Made by a program: the position numbers and the translations under genes. Below, piece by piece: positions 11,441 to 21,543 of a stretch of 64,000 bases of DNA; position 1 is the first letter of the stretch; each line of letters begins with the position of its first letter. The DNA comes from Hirudinaria manillensis (Eukaryota > Annelida > Clitellata > Hirudinida > Hirudinidae): the NCBI GenBank assembly GCA_034509925.1, contig CM067528.1, forward strand, positions 2,593,501 to 2,657,500, read 5' to 3'. The notes under the pieces are model-generated. The model had not been told where the DNA came from. It worked only from the letters and a program-made list of their open reading frames with translations, and made no database searches.

Positions 11441-12214
11441 TTATTTCTTCTTTTGAACGACAAAAAGTTGATGATAACTTTGGCCATTGCCATCAGGACA
11501 CAGTTTTTCCAAAGCCTCTCTGATTTTTTCTTCTGAGATGTCACGGTCGACAGCCCTCATCATACCATATATGTCCTTGTCATACTCCCTGAAGTCAACT
11601 TTATGACTAAATGTCTTCTCAACAATAATATTCAGGCCTAAATCCCTCATTTCATTCTCCATCTTCTCTGTGTCTTGAAATTCCATTTTCTCGCTGACGT
11701 TGTTGTAGACAGTTACAAAGTCGCTTTGCTTTTCTAGACTGGCAAGGATCATAATTCCTTTGTCGGGTTTGAGCCATTGATCAAAGCACAGCTTGAGCAG
11801 ATCTTTTCGATTTTCTGGAGTCAAAAAGTAGAGAACGAAGAAGGCAAGAATCAAATCTACTTTTGATGAAAGATTTCTGTTCTCATTCATGAAGTCTTCA
11901 ATCCTTGCTTCGTGGTATTCGATTTCAAATTTATCACCGAAAGCATTTTCCATGTTGACCTTCAACTCTCTCATGCAGTTTGGATCTCTCTCTACGACTA
12001 TTAACTTCTCCAAGCTGGGAAGGCATCGCTTGATAAATCTAATCTCGCTACTCCCGAATCCAGTTCCAATGGACAAACAGGTCTTGACAAATTGTAGAGA
12101 TTGGACTTCATTCGACAGTTGGCAGTCAATATCTTCGAGTACTTCTGGAAGTTTGCACCTTTTTAGAAATCTTTTGAACGCCTCTGGATAGGTCAAATTT
12201 TCCTTTTCATTCAT
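11441..12214 (-). CDS. HNMT-like SAM-dependent methyltransferase, copy 7
   Basis: A 257-aa intronless protein starting at MNEKENLTYPEAFKRF. The frame stays open 29 codons upstream but crosses the TATA box, so that part is not coding. The SAM loop is SIGTGFGS (48-55), then VVERDP, ARIEDFMNENRNLSS and DLILAFFVLYFLTPE. It ends in VVQKKK. It is the duplicate of copy 4, with amino-acid differences concentrated in the N-terminal helix and the C-terminal half. The substrate is unknown. Confidence 0.86.
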   Translation of the reverse strand: MNEKENLTYPEAFKRFLKRCKLPEVLEDIDCQLSNEVQSLQFVKTCLSIGTGFGSSEIRFIKRCLPSLEKLIVVERDPNCMRELKVNMENAFGDKFEIEYHEARIEDFMNENRNLSSKVDLILAFFVLYFLTPENRKDLLKLCFDQWLKPDKGIMILASLEKQSDFVTVYNNVSEKMEFQDTEKMENEMRDLGLNIIVEKTFSHKVDFREYDKDIYGMMRAVDRDISEEKIREALEKLCPDGNGQSYHQLFVVQKKK

Positions 12215-12267
12215 CTGTAAAACGGTTTTGAAGTCCTTTGAGTAACGAATGGTGTTTGTTTGTTTCA

Positions 12268-12275
12268 AATTTATA
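12268..12275 (-). promoter_or_regulatory. TATA box of methyltransferase copy 7
   Basis: The minus strand reads TATAAATT, 54 bp upstream of the start codon, as in copy 4. Confidence 0.6.
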
Positions 12276-12688
12276 GCAGTGAAAATGACCGACGACCCCA
12301 AATATTTCTTATTTTAATTAAAAGAAAAATTAAATAAAAAATATGGTTCTTTTAAGAGAGGCGGGGCTAACTAACCACAAAGTTCAAAGTTTTGTACTGC
12401 TGTTATTAATTAAACTATTTAACAAATTTTTATTTTTGATTTATCCTTCCCTTGATAAGGTTATTTTCTTATTATTTAGGTCAAAAAATAACAATAAACA
12501 CTAATTATTTCTTACTGAGTGAGTACGGCCATACATGTTAAAAAATACGTTACCAAACTACTGAATTGAAATACTTATCCTTATTATATACGTATATCAC
12601 CGTAACAATGTTTAATTTTTATTTATTGATAAAATGTAGTGATTTCAAATATTTTATCTAGTCCGAATAAAGACCAAATATAGTAAAT
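12276..12688. other. Intergenic region with module junction
   Basis: Similarity to the copy 4 flank ends near 12465, at the point where the AAAT array starts in the left module. From about 12570 the sequence resembles the 3' flank of copy 5 (about 8920-9032). Confidence 0.55.
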
Positions 12689-13501
12689 TCAAAATCTAAA
12701 CGCAATTAAACAACTGACCAAAAGTGGATTCTTTTTCTGCACGACATAAATTTGACAAACACCTTTGCCCTTGCCATCGGGGCACACTTCTTTCAAAGCC
12801 ACTCTGATCTTTTCTTCTGAGATACCGCAGTTGAAAGCCACCATCATACCGTATATATCCGTATCGTACCTTTCTAAGTCAATTGTAAAGTTGTAAGTCT
12901 TTTCAGTAACAATATCAAGGTCCAAATCTTTTATTTCATTCTTTAGCATCTCCGCATCTTGAAATAATTCCATTTTCTCGGCAGCCATATTGTATACAAT
13001 TACAAAAACGTTATTTTTCGAAGCATTAGAAACTATAAGCATTCCTTTGTCTGGTTCCAGCCATTGGTCAAAACACATCTTGAACAGATCTTTTCGATTT
13101 TCTGGAGTCAAAAAGTATACAACGAATAAGGCAAGAATCAAATCTACTTTTGATGAAAGATTTCTGTTCTCATTCATGAAATCTTCGATCCTCGCTTGGT
13201 GGTATTCGATTTCAATTTTATCACCGAAAGCATTTTCCATGTTGACCTTCAACTCTCTCAAACAGCTCGAATCTTTCTCGACGACTATTAACTTCTCCAG
13301 ATTGGGAAGGCAGCATTTGATGAATGTGATTTCGTTAGCTCCGAATCCAGTTCCAATGGAGAGACAGGTCTTGACAAATTGGAGAGATTTCACTTCATTC
13401 GACAGTTGATTGTCAACATTTTTGCTTTCTTCTTCATGATTGCATCGTCCAAGAAAGGTTTTGAATACCTCTGAATAAGTTAAACTAGCTTTTTCGTTCA
13501 T
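12689..13501 (-). CDS. HNMT-like SAM-dependent methyltransferase, copy 8
   Basis: A 270-aa intronless protein starting at MNEKASLTYSEVFKTF. The 33 open codons upstream cross the TATA box and are excluded. The SAM loop is SIGTGFGA (48-55), then VVEKDS, the block ARIEDFMNENRNLSS, and DLILALFVVYFLTPE. The extended tail is VVQKKNPLLVSCLIAFRF. It is the duplicate partner of copy 5 and the best intact relative of broken copy 6. The substrate is unknown. Confidence 0.85.
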   Translation of the reverse strand: MNEKASLTYSEVFKTFLGRCNHEEESKNVDNQLSNEVKSLQFVKTCLSIGTGFGANEITFIKCCLPNLEKLIVVEKDSSCLRELKVNMENAFGDKIEIEYHQARIEDFMNENRNLSSKVDLILALFVVYFLTPENRKDLFKMCFDQWLEPDKGMLIVSNASKNNVFVIVYNMAAEKMELFQDAEMLKNEIKDLDLDIVTEKTYNFTIDLERYDTDIYGMMVAFNCGISEEKIRVALKEVCPDGKGKGVCQIYVVQKKNPLLVSCLIAFRF

Positions 13502-13568
13502 CTGTAAATTTATTTTGAAATTTTGATTGACGAAAGGTCTTCGTGTGAAAATTGTGTTCTTTAATCCA

Positions 13569-13576
13569 AATTTATA
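13569..13576 (-). promoter_or_regulatory. TATA box of methyltransferase copy 8
   Basis: The minus strand reads TATAAATT, 68 bp upstream of the start codon. Confidence 0.6.
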
Positions 13577-14735
13577 GTAATAGATGTAAACGAGACTCAA
13601 CTATTTCTTCCTACGTTAGTAGAAACATGAACGTTGAAGAGTGGTGGTCTTAAATGAAAGAAATAAGTGCAAAGTTTGTTTGCAAAGCAGCTGTTTTTAA
13701 TTAGTTTTTGTATTTATTTCACGCAAACTCTACATTGCTACTTACTGTGGATCAGCCCTGTTAAAAGAAAGGAGGTTGAGTAATTATAAAAGTTTAATTA
13801 TAAATTATTATATCCTTGGCTACCAAATGTTATTGATTTTGGGCTAAACTATTATTAATCTTATTGTTAATTTTTATATGACACAATTGTCATTGGATGA
13901 CCCAAGAGTGTGTATATTAAACCCAAAATAATACTTTCCGCGGATTATATTGATTTTTTTAAGATTAAAAATGAAAATATTGGCTTTCAATTTGTCAAAT
14001 GGCTTCCAACATCCAAGTGACTAACACGCAAGCCTTGATCCCGTTGTGTGCTTGTGTGCTGTTGTGTGCGCCCTCCAGTTGAACGTCGTCAGGGACAATG
14101 ATGATGACCACGATGATGATGATGATACTCATGGTGATTATGGCGATGCTAAGGTGATGGTGATGATAGTGATGGTTGCGGTGATGGTACTGTTTTGATA
14201 TTTTTTAATTTATTTTAGTTATAAAAGACAACGGATAAATATCATTTTGATTATTTAATTCTTGCAGACAAAATTATTTTTCTAAAATTTCTTGGTGAAA
14301 GCATTAAGAAAGAAACTAAATATTGCTCATGTTTTTCCAAAAATATATTTTACATAACGCAGAATGTATGTATCTTCTTAAAGTCAGTCAAATCATCATT
14401 AAATTAACTTTAAATCTAAGACAAAACAAAGCTAAAACCATCAATGTCACAGCAACATCAATATCCTATGCAAACTAAGGCAAATGAAAAAGTTGTTTTA
14501 ACATTCAGGATAACTTCTGCAGATATCTTCACCCGCCCATCTAAAGATAGAATTGATTTTTTTTTTTTAGAATTCAAACCTTAAAATATAAAGGCATGAT
14601 TTAGAAAAGCTAGATTTATGAACATTAAAGAACATAGTAATCTCAACAGGCTTATATTTATTATAATGTATTCTGCACACTAATTATGTCAACAGCCAAG
14701 TCTAAAATCAAATTAAAAAAATAACTCACCAAACA
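13577..14735. other. Intergenic region with an imperfect GATGRT tract
   Basis: No gene recognised. An imperfect GAT-rich run lies at about 14095-14190. The rest is AT-rich single-copy-looking sequence, plus the 3' flank of copy 9. Confidence 0.5.
14657..14662 (-). terminator. Polyadenylation signal of methyltransferase copy 9
   Basis: AATAAA on the minus strand, 74 bp downstream of the copy 9 stop codon. Confidence 0.45.
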
Positions 14736-15521
14736 TTAATTCTTTTTTTGAACGACAAAAAGTCGACAAACACCTAGACCCCTGCCATCAGGGCACACCT
14801 CCTCCAAGGCCGTATTGGCCGTTTCCTCTGTGACGCCATTATTGATGGCCCTTAGCATGCCGCACAAACCCGTGCCAAACTTTCTGAAGTCAAACGTGGA
14901 GTTGTAAGTTTTCTCGATGACAATATTCAGGCCTAATTCTTTTACTTCGTTCTTTATTTTTTCCACGTGCTGGAATGTTGCCGTTTCCGCCATGGCTTTG
15001 TTATAGAGGCTAGCTAAAACGTGATTCTTCGATGGATTGCAGAGTACAAACATTCCTTTTTCTGGTTCCAACCATTGGTCAAAGCACATCTTGAACAGAT
15101 TCTTGCGACTTTCTGAATTCAAAAAGTAGAGAACGTAAAAGGCAAGAACCAAGTCTATTTTTGATGAAAGATTTCTGTTTTCATTCACATAGTCTTCGAT
15201 CTTTGCTTCGTGGTATTCGATTTCAATTTTATCTCCGAAATCATTTTCCATGTTGACTTTTAACTCTCTCAGGCAGTTTGGATCTTTTTCTACGACTATC
15301 AACTTGTTGAGATTTGGGAGACAGCATTTGATAAATTCAATCTCAATTTCTCCATATCCGGTTCCAAGGGACATGCAAGTCCTGACAAATTGAAGAGATT
15401 CCAGCTCATTCAGCAGCTGATCCCTAGTTTCTCCAAATGTTTTGACATGATCGGATCTTTGACGAAAACCTTTGAGCACGTCTGGATAAGAAGAACTTTT
15501 GTGCAATGTTTCTGTATTCAT
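14736..15521 (-). CDS. HNMT-like SAM-dependent methyltransferase, copy 9
   Basis: A 261-aa intronless frame starting MNTETLHKSSSYPDVLKGFR. The SAM loop is SLGTGYGE (51-58), then VVEKDP, the slightly diverged block AKIEDYVNENRNLSS, and DLVLAFYVLYFLNSE. It ends in VVQKKN. N-terminus and 5' UTR group it with copy 2 rather than the duplicated module. It is the last minus-strand member before the orientation changes. The substrate is unknown. Confidence 0.85.
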   Translation of the reverse strand: MNTETLHKSSSYPDVLKGFRQRSDHVKTFGETRDQLLNELESLQFVRTCMSLGTGYGEIEIEFIKCCLPNLNKLIVVEKDPNCLRELKVNMENDFGDKIEIEYHEAKIEDYVNENRNLSSKIDLVLAFYVLYFLNSESRKNLFKMCFDQWLEPEKGMFVLCNPSKNHVLASLYNKAMAETATFQHVEKIKNEVKELGLNIVIEKTYNSTFDFRKFGTGLCGMLRAINNGVTEETANTALEEVCPDGRGLGVCRLFVVQKKN

Positions 15522-15575
15522 TTTGAAGACCTTTTAGGAATAATAACTTGTTGTAATCGCTTCGACAATTCTTTA

Positions 15576-15583
15576 TATTTATA
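15576..15583 (-). promoter_or_regulatory. TATA box of methyltransferase copy 9
   Basis: The minus strand reads TATAAATA, 55 bp upstream of the start codon. Confidence 0.6.
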
Positions 15584-17084
15584 ACGATGGCGGAACTTCC
15601 GCAGTAGAGTTGATCGATGATCCCAGTTTGTTTTTTTCTTTTTTCCTTCGAATTCATTCGAAAATATTCTTTAAAAAAACAAGCGTAAAAACACTGCCTA
15701 AGAAGATGTTGGGATGTTCTTTGAAATGTCATCATTTCATTCACGCAAAGTTACTAAGAAACATTATGTTTTAAGTTTATTTTGTACATTTAAGTTAATT
15801 TATTAGCTATTTTATATGACATTTTATTATTTATACAATAAATGTTATTAATGGACGTTAATAAGTTATACCACTCATTCTTCATATTACTCATTATTAC
15901 ACACAAACGTATATGTAAATAGTACAAGTTCCTGCCTAATACAATAATACTTAAAATTATAATATTTCAAATTATAATATTATATTGTTTTCCTCGGCCC
16001 AACAACTCTGTAACCTCATAAACATATTCATTGTTGTACTTGGAACGCCTTCCTTAAGTAAATTCAGATGACATCTTTTTCTCAGCCGGAGAAAAACATT
16101 TAAAAAGATTAATTATCTCGACTTAGATAATGCATACGGGATGGTTTTAGAATTTCAAAGTACAGAGGACGTTGTACCCAGATCTAAAACAAAGTCTTGA
16201 TCTAAATTGCGGTCGTAGGACTTCGTTTAAATTTAAATTATAATATCAAAATAATACTCAACAATAATTACTGTCGCAATGTAGCAATTCCCCCCCCCCA
16301 CATTTTGAAATTATAATTCAAAGATTATATAGAAATAAAAAAATAATAACAAAATTAAAAATAATACCATCTCTTTGGTATTGTCATGACGACGACAAAA
16401 ACAAGTAATTTTCCAATGATCGTTGTTGGAGAGACTTCAAGAAAAAGTCTGGAGATGGTGAAAAGGTTTTATGTTTTAACCCTAATTTGACCTGGTCTGA
16501 CCTTTTTAAATGATCAGCCATTTTGTTCTATTTACATTTAAACTATTAGAAAGAAATATCACTGGGTATTGCGCAGTTGAAGCTTTATGAATGAAAACAA
16601 CATTCTCAGGCCCGCGGGCCACAGGGGGGCCGTGACAAAAATTTCAAATTTTAGTAGGAGATCTCATAAAGTCGTACGAAATAGAGAAGGCTGGAAAAAC
16701 AAAGACATGTTTTTATCTAACTTATTATCGTTGTTAACCATTTAACTTACCATTATTATTATTTTTATTATTATTATTTTATTTTATTTTATTATTATTA
16801 TTATTATTATTAATAGTAGTATTATTTAATTATTAAAAACGTAAGGCTCAAAATTGTTTGAATGACGGTGAAGATACATGTTCAGAACAACGATCTGCTT
16901 TCAATCATTTCTTAATGAATCAAATAAAAGTCCACCAAATAAAAATATACAAAAGTCAAAAACAACCTGTTGTCGGAGATTGCATCCAATCAAAGTCCTT
17001 GGTTAAACCTTCTTTTAGGACAGGTCACGCCCTTAACTCACACCACTGTAATTAGTATAAAATTACTAAAGGCAATTAGCATAA
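15584..17084. other. Intergenic region between divergent copies 9 and 10
   Basis: No gene recognised. A run of ten C lies at 16290-16299. A GC-rich palindromic patch (GGCCCGCGGGCC) near 16611 is reminiscent of termini of some hAT transposon remnants, but no partner end was found. ATT-rich runs occur at about 16753-16815. Confidence 0.45.
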
Positions 17085-17236
17085 TAATAATATTATTATT
17101 ATTATTATATTAATATGATTATTATTATATTAATATTATTATTATTATATTAATAATATTATTATTATATTAATAATATTATTATTATATTAATAATATT
17201 ATTATTATATTAATATTATTATTATTATATTAATTT
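17085..17236. repeat. 20-bp AT-only tandem repeat, about 7 units
   Basis: Units of about 20 bp built from ATTATTATATTAATAATATT are tandemly repeated. Each unit is close to self-complementary, so single strands could fold into cruciform-like hairpins. Confidence 0.85.
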
Positions 17237-17789
17237 TATATCATCATCCGTCAAATGACGGAGGACAAAGACTGTAAACTCTTACAATCACGAAATATTA
17301 TGACGTTATTTACACTTGATATCTTTATATAGCGAATAATTATTAGCTCTTCTGGCCTACTTTTGCAAGACTTCCAAAGGGTTGATTGACCTTTAGGCTG
17401 ACTTTTTAGGCCGCCCTATTAGGCCACGTGACGGCGTGTTGTGAAAAACAACAACATATTTGTCTTCTGAACCTTTTACTTCTTCATCTGTCCAATCATT
17501 CGTTCTCTGCCATCAATTGCCCGATTTTAGAATTTCGGCAGCCATTTTGATCCTAGAGTATTTTTCCAATATTTTTCTTAACGTCATTTGACCCGCCACG
17601 TGCGAGTGAAAATTTTTGTCAGGATGATGACGGTGATGATGGTGATAATAATAATAATTATGAAAAGATTATTGTTATTATTATTAAATTTTATCATTAA
17701 TAATTAGTATTATGTTAACTAGGGCTTAAACTCGTATTTAGTATAAATTATGTTTGAAATAATAAGAAATTTTTACAATTGCAGTTGTT

Positions 17790-17790
<1 letters not shown>
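17237..17790. other. Intergenic region
   Basis: No gene seen. A moderately GC-richer patch (17360-17620) has no recognisable coding potential. Confidence 0.45.
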
Positions 17791-18220
<430 letters not shown>

Positions 18221-18345
18221 GAGTCATAAAAATTAAAAATTTAAATTAAATGATTGCCTTTATAGCAATTTTTATCAATTAAACGTTTTTATACTGATCA
18301 TAATTAAATATCTGCTGTTAAAATAACCGCATTATTTAATTTACA

Positions 18346-18367
18346 ATAATAATAATAATAATAATAA
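18346..18367. repeat. Short (AAT)n run
   Basis: About seven AAT units between the TTTA array and the copy 10 promoter. Confidence 0.7.
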
Positions 18368-18496
18368 CAATAGACGCAATTTTGTTTTTCAAAGCACTAG
18401 CTCTAGCTTGACCTATGTATCTCCTACGTCACATCCTCAAGTTTTTGAGAAGATCTATGTCACTGATGAAGCACTTGCTTCATCTTGCTGGACAGG

Positions 18497-18504
18497 TATA
18501 AATA
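18497..18504 (+). promoter_or_regulatory. TATA box of methyltransferase copy 10
   Basis: TATAAATA on the plus strand, 78 bp upstream of the chosen ATG. It matches the boxes of copies 2 and 9 on the other strand. Confidence 0.6.
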
Positions 18505-18581
18505 CGGGGGAGACTGTCATTGTTTTAGTCGAAGCAACTCTTCTTAAACACAGAAATACTTCGAAGTATTATTTTTTCAGA

Positions 18582-19355
18582 ATGAACGCAGGAACTCTAA
18601 GTTACCCAGAGATGCTGAGAAAGTTTCGCCAGAGATCCAACGATGGCAAGGAATTCGAGGAAATTAAGCGTCAACTGAAAAGCGAATTGGAATCTCTCAA
18701 ATTGGTCAAGGCGTGCTTGTCTTTAGGAACGGGGTGCGGAGAGTTCGATATTGAATTCATCAGATGCTATCTTCCGAATCTCGAAAGGTTCGTTGTCATC
18801 GAGAGAGAACCTGACTGCCTGAGAGAATTGAAGGTCAACATGAAAAACGCCTTCGGAGATAAAATCGAAATCGAATATCACCAAGCAATGATCGAAGACT
18901 TCATAAACGGGAGCAGAAATCTTTCGTCAAAAGTAGATTTGGTTCTCGCTTTTTACATTCTCCACTTTTTCACGCCGGAGACTCGCAAGGATCTGCTCAA
19001 CTTGTCTTTCGACCGTTGGCTCGAATCGGACAAAGGGATGCTTATCTTCTGCGATCTGTCATTTAATAACGTCTTCGCAAGCATTTACAACAGAGCTCTC
19101 GATGAAAGAGATTCATTTCAAGACGTCGAGAGAATAAAGAAAGAAATGATGGAACTGGATCTGAACATCATCGCCGAAAAGACTTACGGCACCACCTTGG
19201 ACTTCACAAAGCACGATACGGACATATGCGCCGTCATGAATGCTATCAATCGTGGTATCACAGAGGAAGGAATCAGAGTGGCTTTGAAGGACGTGTGCCC
19301 TCAGGGCAGGGGTCAGGCCAAATGTAAACTTTTTGTCGTTCAAAAGAAGTATTAG
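18582..19355 (+). CDS. HNMT-like SAM-dependent methyltransferase, copy 10 (inverted)
   Basis: A 257-aa intronless protein. The frame is open from 18408, but those codons cross the TATA box at 18497, so MNAGTLSYPEMLRKF at 18582 is taken as the start. The SAM loop is SLGTGCGE (47-54), then VIEREP, the array block as MIEDFINGSRNLSS, and DLVLAFYILHFFTPE. The end is FVVQKKY. It is the only intact copy on the plus strand. Its synonymous codons differ widely from the minus-strand copies and are richer in G and C, so it separated early or escapes homogenisation. The substrate is unknown. Confidence 0.86.
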   Translation: MNAGTLSYPEMLRKFRQRSNDGKEFEEIKRQLKSELESLKLVKACLSLGTGCGEFDIEFIRCYLPNLERFVVIEREPDCLRELKVNMKNAFGDKIEIEYHQAMIEDFINGSRNLSSKVDLVLAFYILHFFTPETRKDLLNLSFDRWLESDKGMLIFCDLSFNNVFASIYNRALDERDSFQDVERIKKEMMELDLNIIAEKTYGTTLDFTKHDTDICAVMNAINRGITEEGIRVALKDVCPQGRGQAKCKLFVVQKKY

Positions 19356-20342
19356 ATTTGAGACAGTTGCATGATTACGTATGGATTCTATATTTATTAT
19401 TAATAATATTTGCTGGGCATTAAAATTCGGCTCATTATTCAAAAGTTTGTCGCTAAATATGAATTATGTATGTGTAAATGCAACGTAATTTCTAAATTAT
19501 TTCCTGATTTGACACGGTTTTGACGACGACTTTTATTTTCTGTTTATTATAAATTGTTTGAGATTCATAAGAATAAATACATTTTTTGTATTTTTGCCGT
19601 TGTTGCTAATCTAATTTTAATGTTGTTGTTTCATCCTTTGTCATTGTATATTGATGCTCTAAACATAACATATATATAAAACTATAATAAAGATGCAGTT
19701 TTGGTCATCCCCTATTTAATACCATTTAAGTGTTAATTTGTATTTAATATTCTCTTTAATTGTTTAACTCAGAATAAATCTGACAAATAGAGATTTAACT
19801 TGAATAAAAGTGGTATTAACTCCAACCTTGTTTATTTTATCACAAACAGAGGAAATAAAAATGAGCAGAATATATTTTTATTTGAAAAATAGCACAATAT
19901 ATAAGTTCACGCAGAACTTGGTCTCGCAGCTAAAAAAAACAAACCTTTAGTCCTGGAGTTTAATGTTCAAACCAAAAACTTTTAAAAAAGATTTTCTCAG
20001 AAACAGTTCACAGACTGAAGGCTGTTTGGTCTGGTTGCGATTTTTTAGCCGTAATTTAAAGACGAAGATTTAAAAATTTCAGAGTTGAGTAAAGAGCATG
20101 AAATCCAGCCATTTAAAAATGTTTAAAGATTCTTCGCCCTACTTTATAGGAGGCAGAACTTTTGTGTTATATAAAACATTTCGGAATAATTTGAAATAAA
20201 TTCTAATCAAGTCAAAATGAACGTATATTTAATGGCATCATTTTACAAGGAAATAAGGCATAAAATGGCTGGCGATAAAAAAATATCACCCGATAGCACC
20301 TTAAGTTAATAATTTGAAATTCTATTTCATTTCATGGCTTGT
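19356..20342. other. Intergenic region between copy 10 and the membrane RING-H2 gene
   Basis: No intact gene. A short plus-strand stretch near 20062-20130 reads LKISELSKEHEIQPF, resembling the KISELKK part of the RING-H2 gene at 2446-3045, but no finger is recognisable before it. Confidence 0.4.
19572..19577 (+). terminator. Polyadenylation signal of methyltransferase copy 10
   Basis: AATAAA, 217 bp after the stop codon. Confidence 0.4.
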
Positions 20343-20348
20343 TTTATT
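20343..20348 (-). terminator. Polyadenylation signal of the membrane RING-H2 gene
   Basis: AATAAA on the minus strand, 34 bp beyond the stop codon. Confidence 0.5.
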
Positions 20349-20381
20349 ATTAATTCTGAATGCATTAACAACCATTTTATT

Positions 20382-20867
20382 TTAAACTCTCCGAAAAATC
20401 GTTATTAAAAAGACATTTTGAATTTCATCAATTACCCGCCGATATCCAGGTTCGATCATAACCCATGGCGTCCTTGCCTCGTTGTACAGGTATCGAACCC
20501 AGTGCGCGGAATACTGGAACATTGAGTACAATATTAAGAGTATGAAGACGATAATTTTGCCGAATATGTTAAGATCACTCCAAGTCTTGTCGCTAATGTC
20601 CGAGGGCTCTCTGCACATCGGACAAGTATCGTTCCGGTCTAACCAGCTTCTTATGCATTCGTAATGATATAGGTGCTTGCAATTGAGTTCACGAACTCTC
20701 TCGTTTAAAAGGAATTTTTCAAAACAAACGCTGCAACTCATTTCCTCGTCTACATGTTTTTGACAAATGCTCCGTCCATCGAAATCGAAATCGATCACGT
20801 CAATTCCCCCTTCAATCAGTGATTTGTTTCTTTCCTTCAGTTGTACGATTATCGGCAATCCTAACAT
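20382..20867 (-). CDS. Membrane-anchored RING-H2 E3 ubiquitin ligase
   Basis: A single-exon 161-aa frame. Residues about 45-86 form a C3H2C3 RING-H2 finger (CSVC, CKHLYHYEC, a Trp, CPMC), which coordinates zinc and recruits an E2. It is followed by a hydrophobic segment (FGKIIVFILLILYSMF) that should span or anchor in a membrane. An Asp/Glu-rich linker precedes the finger. Finger plus transmembrane helix suggests a membrane-localised ubiquitin ligase. The finger resembles that of the 2446-3045 gene in spacing, but the rest differs, so a family name is not assigned. It is head to head with ATG5. Confidence 0.85.
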   Translation of the reverse strand: MLGLPIIVQLKERNKSLIEGGIDVIDFDFDGRSICQKHVDEEMSCSVCFEKFLLNERVRELNCKHLYHYECIRSWLDRNDTCPMCREPSDISDKTWSDLNIFGKIIVFILLILYSMFQYSAHWVRYLYNEARTPWVMIEPGYRRVIDEIQNVFLITIFRRV

Positions 20868-21543
20868 TTCGATTGCTTTCTTGTTTCTAATTTCACTGCT
20901 TTATTGTCTTTTCTATTGCTAATTTTCAACAGGAAGATGCAAAATCAATGCAAAAATTTAAATGCAGATATAAATCATAAAAACTGAAAATTAATTCTTC
21001 ACATTAATTATTCTCATTATTGAATAGTTTTAATGTTTCTTAGAACAAACAAATAAGTAGCAAATCCTAAACAAATGTAACAAATGTTGGCGAAGTATAA
21101 AGAGGCCACTTTTATCAATAACAAAAATATCAACCTACAATAGGTTGATTTTAAAGATTTTATTCTATATTGGGATTAATTTCTGCAATGCCAATAACAA
21201 AATTTAACCAGACTTAATGATTTATATGATTCTATTTCGAAGCATCTCATGTGTACAAAAACATTAACTTAAAATAATCGAATGCTTTTAATATTGTGTA
21301 ATTTCTTATGTATATCCAATTAATTTTTGCAAAAATTACATATTTATTATCCACATTAACTTTTATATAGGTTTGTTTTTCTGAATTGTCATTCATGTGT
21401 TGCGATTGTGTTTCGTAACTACTGAATCAGGTAATATTGAGTACTAAATTTGATATAACTTTGAACAAGACATTTTCGTTTTCTCTAAGTTGAAATATTA
21501 ACATTTTAGTAGTTAATGCCATAAGATTACGATATACATAAAG
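20868..21543. promoter_or_regulatory. Shared upstream region of the membrane RING-H2 gene and ATG5
   Basis: These 676 bp separate two divergent start codons, so both promoters must lie here if there are no distant 5' exons. No TATA box or other clear element was recognised, and the region is AT-rich. Confidence 0.5.

Noticed and set aside
16605-16640. hAT-like GC-rich terminus (GGCCCGCGGGCC patch)
   Set aside because: Resemblance only; no second terminal repeat, target duplication or transposase was found nearby.
18408-18581. N-terminal extension of methyltransferase copy 10
   Set aside because: The codons cross the TATA box and have no counterpart in sibling proteins; similar open extensions upstream of copies 5, 7 and 8 were rejected for the same reason.
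20062-20130. RING-gene-like stretch LKISELSKEHEIQPF
   Set aside because: Too short to call a gene or pseudogene; the preceding DNA does not show a zinc-finger Cys/His pattern.
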